Source: Myxococcales bacterium (lineage in GTDB: Bacteria; Myxococcota_A; Polyangia; Haliangiales; Haliangiaceae). From it: a stretch of 56,378 nucleotides of DNA. Made by a program: the position numbers and the translations under genes. The number at the start of each line of letters is the position of its first letter. Position 1 is the first letter of the stretch. The notes beneath the pieces are model-generated. The model saw only the letters and a list, made by a program, of their open reading frames with translations, was not told the origin of the DNA and made no database searches. Of this stretch, positions 43,372 through 50,401 are shown one piece after another. The stretch is taken from contig CANKMW010000061.1 of the NCBI GenBank assembly GCA_947483555.1, forward strand, positions 1 through 56,378. Direction: 5' to 3'.

Positions 43372-43874
43372 AACTGCGCGAGCTCGATGAACATCGGGAG
43401 CGGCTGCGGTCGATCGCCGAGGAGGCCGGCCACGATGTCGACCGCCTCGAACCCGAAGCGCCGGTAGAACGCGACCGCCTCCGGCTTGGCATCGACGAGG
43501 ATCCCGATACAGCCGAGGTTGTCGGCCATCTGTCGGGCGACGGCGAAGGTCGCCAGCATGAGGGCGCCGCCGACGCCTTGACCTCGGGCCTGCTCATCGA
43601 CCGCGAGGCGGGCCAGGCGAAGCACCGGCAGCGGATGACGCGGCAGGCGCTTCTTGCTCTTCGTCGGCATCGCCGCTGGCAGGATCTCCGACGCGGTCAT
43701 GGTCGCGAAGCCGGCGATGACGTACCCTTCGACGGCGACGTAGGTCGTGCCGAGGTGGTGCCGGAACTGGTTCTGCCCCGCGTACTGGGCGACGAAGCGA
43801 TCGAGATCGGGGTTGCCGCACCGGAACGCGCTGCGATCGTCTCCCGGCTCGAGCCGGCGAACGCGGAGCGTCAT
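43368..43874 (-). CDS. GNAT acetyltransferase toxin (TacT/AtaT-like)
   Basis: 168 residues. Recognisable by FRCGNPDLDRFVAQYAGQNQ, RLARLAVDEQARGQGVGGAL (acetyl-CoA loop RxxGxG) and AVAFYRRFGFEAV. Family members acetylate the amino acid on charged tRNA and stop translation. The antitoxin gene lies just upstream with 5 bases between. Full length, no damage visible. Confidence 0.85.
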   Translation of the reverse strand: MTLRVRRLEPGDDRSAFRCGNPDLDRFVAQYAGQNQFRHHLGTTYVAVEGYVIAGFATMTASEILPAAMPTKSKKRLPRHPLPVLRLARLAVDEQARGQGVGGALMLATFAVARQMADNLGCIGILVDAKPEAVAFYRRFGFEAVDIVAGLLGDRPQPLPMFIELAQF

Positions 43875-43879
43875 GGCGC

Positions 43880-44164
43880 TCAGGGATCGCCGTCGACGAT
43901 CTTGCCGGCCATCAGGTCGCGCATCGCCCTGGTCGGTTTCCGTGGCTTCTTCACGAGGCTGACGATGGACCGGTACGACGCAGGCGTGACGGTGATCCGC
44001 TGCGGGATCACGATGTCGGCCGGCAGCTCGCTCAGCGCCTGGAGGTGATGGAGGAGCGCCTCCTCGATCAGAAACCCCTTCTTCACGCCACGGGCCTCCG
44101 CATAGCGCTCGAGCTTCTCCTTGGTCGAGTCGGAGATGTAGGCCGAGATCTGGGTGTCCGCCAT
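43880..44164 (-). CDS. Antitoxin of the GNAT toxin (DNA-binding, RHH-like)
   Basis: 94 residues. N-terminal ISAYISDSTKEKLERYAEAR looks like a ribbon-helix-helix arm; the rest (LIEEALLHHLQALSELPADI, TPASYRSIVSLVKKPRK) is the likely toxin-binding tail. GAGGTG ribosome site 3 bases before the ATG. An inverted repeat upstream suggests self-repression. Confidence 0.8.
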   Translation of the reverse strand: MADTQISAYISDSTKEKLERYAEARGVKKGFLIEEALLHHLQALSELPADIVIPQRITVTPASYRSIVSLVKKPRKPTRAMRDLMAGKIVDGDP

Positions 44165-44176
44165 GAGCACCTCGCT

Positions 44177-44192
44177 TCTACGAAAGTGTAGA
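44177..44192. promoter_or_regulatory. Inverted repeat, candidate TA operator
   Basis: TCTAC-GAAAGT-GTAGA, 5-base arms with a 6-base centre, 12 bases upstream of the antitoxin ATG. On the minus strand it contains TACACT, a plausible -10, so binding would block transcription. Confidence 0.5.
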
Positions 44193-44313
44193 CGAATCTC
44201 GTCCGCAGGCAAACCACCGGCCCGCTGGCGCCAGGAGGCGCACAGCGACGTCGCGTGATACCGGCCCCGCCGCTGCCCGAGCCCATCCCCCGCCGACGCC
44301 AGGCCGGCAGCCC

Positions 44314-44356
44314 GTTCCCCCTGAGCGAGCCGCGAAGCGGCGAGTCGAAGGGGCAC
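44314..44356. repeat. REP-like palindromic element, copy 3
   Basis: GTTCCCCCTGAGCGAG, hairpin core CCGC-GAA-GCGG, CGAGTCGAAGGGGCAC. Same layout as the pair at 24834 and 24937. Confidence 0.75.
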
Positions 44357-44594
44357 CCCGTCGACGTCCGCCGTCCGTCGCCATCGCCGCGCCGATCCTG
44401 GCCCCGATGGGCCTTGATACCCTTGCGATCGCAGTGGCTTACGCCGAACTGTGATCGCCCCGCGCGACCGGGCATCTCAGGTGCCAGAGGCGATGTTAGC
44501 TCGCGCTCGATCAGCGCCGTCGATGGACGCGGTACTGAGGGTCGATACCGGCTTTTGCCGAACGTGCTGACGCAGTTTGCCTGCGGTTTCGGTC

Positions 44595-44623
44595 TTGACC
44601 ATGTGGGGTGAGGTGAGTAGGTT
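44595..44623 (+). promoter_or_regulatory. Sigma70-type promoter
   Basis: TTGACC (44595-44600), exactly 17 bases, TAGGTT (44618-44623). Leader of about 60 bases to ATG 44690 with a GAGGGAG ribosome site (44674-44680), unlike the leaderless genes. Confidence 0.65.
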
Positions 44624-44689
44624 CGCCCGCCTTTTCAGTTTTCTGCCAGCGTGGCCGCTGGGATCCAACCAACGAGGGAGTCTGACGTG

Positions 44690-45844
44690 ATGAAGAAGCT
44701 AGCTTTTGGAACCTTGATGATGGCCGGACTCCTCGCCGCGTGCGGCGGTGGTGACGACGGCGTGACGCCGCTGCCGGACGCCAACACCACGCAGATCGAC
44801 GCCGGCACCACGTCGGCGTGCAACCCGCTGAGCCCCCCGGGCATGCAGGGCTGCGCCACCGGGCAGAAGTGCACCTGGATCCAGGTCCAGGACACCCCCG
44901 AGTCGCTCGGCAAGCTCGGCTGCGTCCCCGACGGCACCGTCGCCAGCGGCGGTACCTGCGCCCCCGGCGCCGTGGGCGAGACCACCGGCTACGACAACTG
45001 CGCGGCCGGCAACATCTGCATCAACATGACCTGCACCGACATCTGCGGCTTCGACGGCAGCGCCAACGCCGCCTGCGCCGCCGGCTTCAACTGCACCCGC
45101 TACGCGGATCTGTTCGCGAACGGCGAAGACGATCCGGTCGCCGGCGCGTGCAACCCGGGCTGCAACCCGGTCACGCAGATTCAGACGGGCACCAACCCGC
45201 CCTCCGGCTGCGCCGCCGGCCGAGGCTGCTACCTGCTCACCAGCCAGACCGAGACCGTGGCGGTCTGCGCCGGCGCCGGTACGACCGCGGTGAACACCGA
45301 CATCACCGGTGTGGTCTACGCCAACTCCTGCGTGCCCGGCGCTCAGCCGCGCAGCAAGGGCACCGGCGTCACGGGCACCGAGTGCGGTGGCCTCTGCAAC
45401 CCGTCCGACACCATGACGACCAACATGACCGCCGAGGGTGGCCTCGAGCTAACCGTGCCAGCCGGTGCGAAGGACAACTGCCAGACGTCGTGGGCCGCGC
45501 CCCCGGCCTCGGACACCACCGCTGGCGAGAGCTGCCGGTTCTGGTGGGCACGTGAGCCGTTCGACGGCATCGGCGCCTTCAGCAACTCGGTCGGCTGGTG
45601 CCTCCAGCACAACCAGCTCATGTACGACACCAACGCCGACATGACGCCGGATGCAACCTTCCCGCGCTGCCTGGGTCTCACGACCGGTGACGTGGTCCTG
45701 CCGATCAACAACCCGCCGCGTAGCGACGCCCAGGACTTCTGGTGCGCCAGCCTTCCCGCGATGCTCCAGACTGCTGGCGACAACGTGAAGAAGTGGCACG
45801 CGCGCCAGCAGCCGAAGATGGACCGTCTGGCTCCTCCCCGATAA
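44690..45844 (+). CDS. Cys-rich lipoprotein
   Basis: 384 residues from ATG 44690 (lipobox MMAGLLAACGGGDD). The mature protein has about 25 Cys in motifs such as CATGQKCTW, CAAGNICINMTCTDICG and CNPGCNPVT, arranged like the many disulfide-rich surface lipoproteins of Myxococcota. No enzymatic motif. It has its own promoter, a good RBS and a strong terminator, so it is a stand-alone, probably well-expressed gene. Confidence 0.85.
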   Translation: MKKLAFGTLMMAGLLAACGGGDDGVTPLPDANTTQIDAGTTSACNPLSPPGMQGCATGQKCTWIQVQDTPESLGKLGCVPDGTVASGGTCAPGAVGETTGYDNCAAGNICINMTCTDICGFDGSANAACAAGFNCTRYADLFANGEDDPVAGACNPGCNPVTQIQTGTNPPSGCAAGRGCYLLTSQTETVAVCAGAGTTAVNTDITGVVYANSCVPGAQPRSKGTGVTGTECGGLCNPSDTMTTNMTAEGGLELTVPAGAKDNCQTSWAAPPASDTTAGESCRFWWAREPFDGIGAFSNSVGWCLQHNQLMYDTNADMTPDATFPRCLGLTTGDVVLPINNPPRSDAQDFWCASLPAMLQTAGDNVKKWHARQQPKMDRLAPPR

Positions 45845-45867
45845 CAGGGTGATTGGTTGAAGCGCGC

Positions 45868-45893
45868 GGGCTCCGGCGGGAACGCCGGAGCCC
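45868..45893 (+). terminator. Terminator hairpin
   Basis: GGGCTCCGGCG-GGAA-CGCCGGAGCCC, perfect 11-bp stem with a stable GGAA loop, followed by GTTGCTGTTC. Located 24 bases after the lipoprotein stop. Confidence 0.85.
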
Positions 45894-45942
45894 GTTGCTG
45901 TTCGCCGCCGCGGCGAGGGGCGCCTCCGGGGTGTCCGCCCCG

Positions 45943-46332
45943 TCAGTCTGGACGTACGAGCAGGGTAAACGTCGATGCCTCGCCAGTCGCGATCCGATGA
46001 ACGAACGCCTCGACCACCGCATGGAGCACGACTCGGCGACCGGTGCCGACGGCAACTCGAGGGAACTCGATCGTCCACGGATCGCCGGGGTGGTGGGTCG
46101 GGTCCTCGAGCTCGTAGGCTCCGAAGGCGGCGGCCAGCGCATGGATCGAGACGCCCTTGGTGGTTGAGAGCGTCACCGATCCGACGCTGCCGTCTCGGAC
46201 GGGATGGATGCGCACCAGCGAGATCGCCGGCAAGGGCGAGATCGCCTCGAGCATGCCGCCGCTGCCTGCCACGCCAAGTGATGCACCGACCACCTCCGCA
46301 GTGGCTCGATCCGCCAGCAACAGGCGGGCCAA
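45943..46332 (-). CDS. Hypothetical protein
   Basis: 129 residues with ordinary amino-acid composition: ATAEVVGASLGVAGSGGMLE, VSIHALAAAFGAYELEDP, GTGRRVVLHAVVEAFVHRIA. No signal peptide or known domain. Alternating strand and helix content suggests a small globular protein. The start (ATG 46332) is the first possible; the gene may have been longer, since the DNA on its 5' side is a repeat-rich relic. Confidence 0.55.
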   Translation of the reverse strand: MARLLLADRATAEVVGASLGVAGSGGMLEAISPLPAISLVRIHPVRDGSVGSVTLSTTKGVSIHALAAAFGAYELEDPTHHPGDPWTIEFPRVAVGTGRRVVLHAVVEAFVHRIATGEASTFTLLVRPD

Positions 46333-46897
46333 TGTGCCTATGCTGGCGATGAACAGGGCGTCGTGGACATGGGGAAAGCTCCGTCGACGTCGGCTGGATC
46401 ACGCTGGGCCTCCACCTGTGAGGAGCACGCGCACACCGACCAGACCACCCAAGGAGGGACCGCACCGACCACCGCCGAAACGACAACTACCCCGACCATC
46501 GCCACCCCGAGCCAGGCAGGAGCCTCAACGACAACTACCGGCGCATCCCCGACGACGACCAACCCAACCGACGAGCCAGGAGCCTCAACGACAACTACGA
46601 CGACCCCAGCGACAACTACCCCGACCCAGAACCCCTCCGCCAACCGTCCACCAAGGGAGCCGCCCCGACGACAACTACCCCGACCAAGACCAGGAACCGC
46701 GACCACTCAACCGAGGAGAGCGATGGGGAGATGTAATTGTCGTTAAGGGGGAAATGTAGTTGACGTCAGGCAGACGCCAGCAAAACGGCTCTTGCAGCGC
46801 GTACGTGCAACCCGCGCCGCCAAGAGCGGCGATCCGGTTGCGCCGGGCGACGTACCCGAGCGTTCAGCGCCCGCCTACCTCGCGGGCCGCGGGTTCA
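46333..46897. other. Low-complexity, T-depleted region, no supported gene
   Basis: From about 46430 to 46720 the plus strand is made of A, C and some G with almost no T. Repeated cores CGACAACTACCCCGACC and AGCCTCAACGACAACTAC occur several times. All three plus frames are open and give Thr/Pro, Arg/Pro or DNYPD-rich peptides; none has a convincing start signal or domain. Probably degraded foreign or repeat DNA. Confidence 0.6.
46725..46761. mobile_element. Possible insertion-sequence end (two direct repeats)
   Basis: GGGGAGATGTAATT (46725-46738) and GGGGAAATGTAGTT (46748-46761) repeat a GGGGARATGTARTT core at a 23-base step, with low local GC. Multiple terminal repeats of this sort are seen at ends of IS21-like elements. 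No transposase gene remains; call is tentative. Confidence 0.35.
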
Positions 46898-47755
46898 TCA
46901 AGGCGCTGGCGGCGGGAAGAGTGGAGCGACCACACCCCATCGCCGGCCGAGGTCGTCCATCCGGGCCTTGACCTCAGCGACCGATGGACGCTTGCTAGGC
47001 TCCGCAACGAGGATGGGCTCGAGGATAGCAGCGAGCTCGGGCGAGCCAGGGAACGGTCCTCGATCATCGGCGGCCATCACGTCCTCATCGACGTCGTCGG
47101 GAGATACGCGATACGCGTGCGCGCCGGTGAAGGCTGACCACAACGTCAGGGCGGCGGAAAACAAGTCCGACGTAGAGCTCGCGTCGCCAGACGAGTACAG
47201 CTCCGGGGCGAGATAGCTGTGCTCGAACGCTCTCGCGTAGCCATCGTGGTGGTGCGACAGGATGCGAATCGACCTCGGAGCAATGCCGCTGACCGATGGA
47301 CCCGCGCTGTCCATCGACACGTACGTCGTCTCGGGGCGTATGCCCAGGATCGGGGTCGCGAGATTGCCTGCGGCCACGATGGAGAACAGCCCGATCCCGA
47401 TGCGCACGAGAGCGAGGTCATCCAGCTGGGTTGCGAGGTCGCTCAAGACCGTGCCCGGTGGACGGGACTCGATGACCACTCCCAGCGTCCCCCCGGTGGT
47501 CGGTACCTTCGGCGGCACATAGGTGTCCGGTGCGCCGACGAAAAGGAGCGGGGCGATGCCGGGTACGTTCAGACGGAGCTCCTCGGCGACGTCCTCGGTC
47601 CAGTGCCGAAGACGGATCGTGATGAGCACGCGATGACCGTCCACCGTGCGAACGCCTGAGCGAACTCCGTGAACGCTGTGCCCGCGCAGGATCTCTCCCG
47701 CTCGGTAACGGCCACCGTCGAAGGTCGTACCCGAGCCAAATGCCGACAACGTCAT
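46898..47755 (-). CDS. Pseudokinase coupled to the toxin-like gene
   Basis: 285 residues. Kinase fold is visible in the C-lobe (YLAPELYSSGDASSTSDLFS, ALTLWSAFTGAHAYRV, ILVAEPSKRPSVAEVKARM), but the catalytic machinery is gone: the ATP lysine strand reads HRVLITIRL, there is no HRD (GNLATPILGIRPETTYV at that place) and no DFG. ATG 47755 overlaps the TGA of the toxin-like gene (ATGA), so the two are translationally coupled. A non-catalytic kinase-like adaptor, immunity protein or chaperone would fit. Frame extends upstream but that part lies inside the toxin-like gene. Confidence 0.75.
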   Translation of the reverse strand: MTLSAFGSGTTFDGGRYRAGEILRGHSVHGVRSGVRTVDGHRVLITIRLRHWTEDVAEELRLNVPGIAPLLFVGAPDTYVPPKVPTTGGTLGVVIESRPPGTVLSDLATQLDDLALVRIGIGLFSIVAAGNLATPILGIRPETTYVSMDSAGPSVSGIAPRSIRILSHHHDGYARAFEHSYLAPELYSSGDASSTSDLFSAALTLWSAFTGAHAYRVSPDDVDEDVMAADDRGPFPGSPELAAILEPILVAEPSKRPSVAEVKARMDDLGRRWGVVAPLFPPPAP

Positions 47756-50295
47756 GGTGCCTGCCACTCCGGTGATGCCGGACGATCGAGCAAGGCCGGT
47801 CGCTTGACGAACGTATCTCCGCCAGGGAGCTGCGCGTGCCATGCCGCGTACATCTTGCCGGACCAGATCTCGTGGCCGGATGCATCGCGTACGACCACCC
47901 GCACCTCGTAGTAGTACGAACGGCGTCGCGGGTTCCACCGGACCACCTTGGCGTCATGCATGTGGACCTGAACGCGCGGTCGCGCATCGTTCGGCAGCGG
48001 GTTCGCTACCTTGCCGTCGCCACCATGCACGTATCGCGTGTAGAGCACGTGAGGTGTCCCGTCACTGATCGCGTTGATGTCCGCCGCCGACGGGACGATG
48101 CCCGAGTTGCGCGCATTCTCCAGATCGTCCAGCACTTCAGCAAAGGGTCGACCGTCCGCACCGGCGTTGAGGCGACGGTCGACGTCTGGCCCACGGTCGG
48201 GATCGCGCACCGACGGTTCGGGCCCGGGATGCGTGTGGCCAAGGACGCGGGCGTTCGCCGGGAGGTCGACCTTTCGATAGCCACCCGCGTAGATCGCGAA
48301 CCCATCTCGCACTTCGATGAGAGCCCATTCTCGTCCGGTCGGATCCAGATCCTTGGGGTAGTCCGTGATCCCGATCTTCTCGAGTGCGCTCGCGTCGCCA
48401 CGGGAGAGGCGCGCCAGAATGTCATGCCCATCGTCAGCACTCTTCAACTTGGCTCCGACCGCGAACGAGAGGTCACCCGATTTCTGGGCGCGATCGATCT
48501 CCTTCCACGACTTCTTCACGTCGAGCTTTCGATGCGGCACCAGCTCGCGCTTGTCCAACGGACGTCGCGGGCCGGTCGGGTCGACATTCGGATCTCCGTA
48601 CGGCGGTCGCGTCCTGTCGGCAGGGACATCCACATCGTCGTCCGCATGCAAGCCGTCCGCGTCGCCGCCATGGGCATCCTTGACCGACGGCGACGGATCA
48701 CTCGTTCCATGCGGCGCATCGGGGGAGCCCGGCACGTGTGGCCCGGAGCCCTGGGGCGCATCGACACGAACGGTGGCGCCCTTGCGCGCATCGCGGATCC
48801 TATCGAGGATCTTCCGCGGAAGGTTGAGGCCGCGACCGGCCTTCGATGCCCACGCGACGATGTCACCGGCATTGTCGAGCGTCTGGATGATCTTGACGAC
48901 CTTGCCCCAGCGGCTCATCGCCGCGAAGGCGACTCCCTCTGCCGCCGCGCCGCCGCTGATGATGATGAGCGCGATCTGGGCGGCGATGTACCCGATCACC
49001 TCCCCGCGAAAGTTCCCACAGCCAAACGAGTCGGACTGGGTCCAGTTGTCCTTGAACTCGTTGCCCATTGAGTTCAGCAGCATCGGCATGCTGTCAAAGA
49101 AATCGTCGACCTTGCCGGCAGTATCAATCGCTGCTCCGATGAGGCCGCCGGTGACCATCGCGCGCGCGATGTCGAACGCGATCTCGAGGACATCGACGAG
49201 GCCGGTTGCGAGATCCTTGATGGCGCCGCCGGACCCCTCGAGCACCCCCAACCCAAAGCCGCCGGCAAAGGCTGCGTCGGTCAGGATCCGCTTGGCGGTC
49301 TTGCCGAGTTCGACGGCCCCCTTGCCGGCGAGGACCGCCGGGGAGGCGTCATGCATGGCTCGGACGGACGCTGCGTGGTCGATCTCACCGAGCGTGAGCT
49401 GAATCGGTTCCTTCGCCACCTCGAAGGAGGTCAAGACGTAGTCCATGTCGACCGGCATCGAACCGTTGAGCCGAACTGACGCCCCGACGACCTGATCGTG
49501 CGCGTGCGCCACCATCATGGTCGCCGACTGGGTGCCGAGACCGTAGGAGCGGAATGCCTGGAGGACCTGATCGTAGCGAAGCGCCTCATACATCCGGGTG
49601 CTCACCTCGCCAACCAGCTCGTCCGCGTCCTCGCGCTCGGCAGTCTGTATCAGGTCACGGGCGGCTATGAGGTGGTGGCGCATCTCGTCGAAGCTCTTCG
49701 GCGGCGGGAGCTTGCTGGCCGAGCGCCGAACCGCTGACTTGATCTCCGCGGTGGCTCCCTCATCGATGGTGTCGGCGCTCGGTGCCCGCGCGTGGCCGCG
49801 CAGTTTGAACGAGCCGGCGACGGCACCCTCCCGGTCGATGATGTCGAACCGGGACTTCCGCTCGGACTTCTTCCCCTTCTTCAGGTCGTCGGGGTGGCTG
49901 GCCTTGGGGGTGAACGCGACGCTGATCGGCATGGACTCACCCGGCGCGATTCCGTCGGCGGTCGTTGTCCCGCCAACGACGGCGAAGTCACCACCGTCCT
50001 TCGGCCGCGCCACGTCACCCCGCGTCGGCAGGATGGTCGCCAGGAAGTCGAAGAAGTCGAGCGGCTCGCTCGACTTGTTCGTCAGCATGAGATCCGCGTT
50101 GCGTGAGTGGCCGATCTCGGTGAGCGCGAACTTGCCGTTCGGCGGTGTCACCTGCACGCGGTGGGTCGAGGGCCCGACCGCGGCCGGGGGAAGCCCTTGC
50201 GTGAGCGTCCGCTTCCCCGGTGCGACGACGCCGCCGCTGCCACCGTCATCGACGGGTCCCGTGCCTGGCGGCCGTTTCTGTCCACGCTTGCTCAT
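47752..50295 (-). CDS. Large toxin-like protein with JAMM-like C-terminal domain
   Basis: 847 residues, no signal peptide. N-terminal tag APGKRTLTQGLPP (about 25-37). Residues about 46-175 are an ASH/HYDIN-like Ig domain (VQVTPPNGKFALTEIGHSRN, VAFTPKA). A helical middle is followed by a hydrophobic stretch (about 430-460, VIGYIAAQIALIIISGGAAA) like the pre-toxin regions of polymorphic toxins, and a charged linker. The C-terminal part has ARVLGHTHPGPEPS (about residue 685) and GIVPSAADINAI (about 735), the HxHP...PSxxD arrangement of JAMM metallopeptidases, with a possible upstream Glu in REWALIEVRDG. Likely an effector whose last 200 residues carry the activity. Start ATG 50295 precedes the homology; ATG 50358 is upstream and unneeded. 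Confidence 0.7.
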   Translation of the reverse strand: MSKRGQKRPPGTGPVDDGGSGGVVAPGKRTLTQGLPPAAVGPSTHRVQVTPPNGKFALTEIGHSRNADLMLTNKSSEPLDFFDFLATILPTRGDVARPKDGGDFAVVGGTTTADGIAPGESMPISVAFTPKASHPDDLKKGKKSERKSRFDIIDREGAVAGSFKLRGHARAPSADTIDEGATAEIKSAVRRSASKLPPPKSFDEMRHHLIAARDLIQTAEREDADELVGEVSTRMYEALRYDQVLQAFRSYGLGTQSATMMVAHAHDQVVGASVRLNGSMPVDMDYVLTSFEVAKEPIQLTLGEIDHAASVRAMHDASPAVLAGKGAVELGKTAKRILTDAAFAGGFGLGVLEGSGGAIKDLATGLVDVLEIAFDIARAMVTGGLIGAAIDTAGKVDDFFDSMPMLLNSMGNEFKDNWTQSDSFGCGNFRGEVIGYIAAQIALIIISGGAAAEGVAFAAMSRWGKVVKIIQTLDNAGDIVAWASKAGRGLNLPRKILDRIRDARKGATVRVDAPQGSGPHVPGSPDAPHGTSDPSPSVKDAHGGDADGLHADDDVDVPADRTRPPYGDPNVDPTGPRRPLDKRELVPHRKLDVKKSWKEIDRAQKSGDLSFAVGAKLKSADDGHDILARLSRGDASALEKIGITDYPKDLDPTGREWALIEVRDGFAIYAGGYRKVDLPANARVLGHTHPGPEPSVRDPDRGPDVDRRLNAGADGRPFAEVLDDLENARNSGIVPSAADINAISDGTPHVLYTRYVHGGDGKVANPLPNDARPRVQVHMHDAKVVRWNPRRRSYYYEVRVVVRDASGHEIWSGKMYAAWHAQLPGGDTFVKRPALLDRPASPEWQAP

Positions 50296-50401
50296 GCCGG
50301 TCCTATCGGTGCCTCGGCTCGCCGGTTGCGTGGGTCCGCGCCGATTCTTGCACCGCACGGATCTCGTCGGGCTCTTGAGCCGCGGTGGCGTTCGACCGAC
50401 C

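Larger units (their letters stand above)
44193..44689. other. Intergenic region with one REP-like element and one promoter
   Basis: About 500 bases between the TA module and the Cys-rich lipoprotein. Contains the palindromic repeat at 44314 and the promoter at 44595. No convincing gene; the short frames are unsupported. Confidence 0.6.

Noticed and set aside
46338..46706. A Val-rich minus-strand ORF (VVVAGVVVVVVEAP)
   Set aside because: It is the complement of the CAAC repeat stretch; the composition comes from the low-complexity DNA and there is no start signal.
46363..46746. Thr/Pro-rich plus-strand protein
   Set aside because: All three plus frames are open because T is nearly absent, so openness carries no weight; no RBS, signal peptide or domain.
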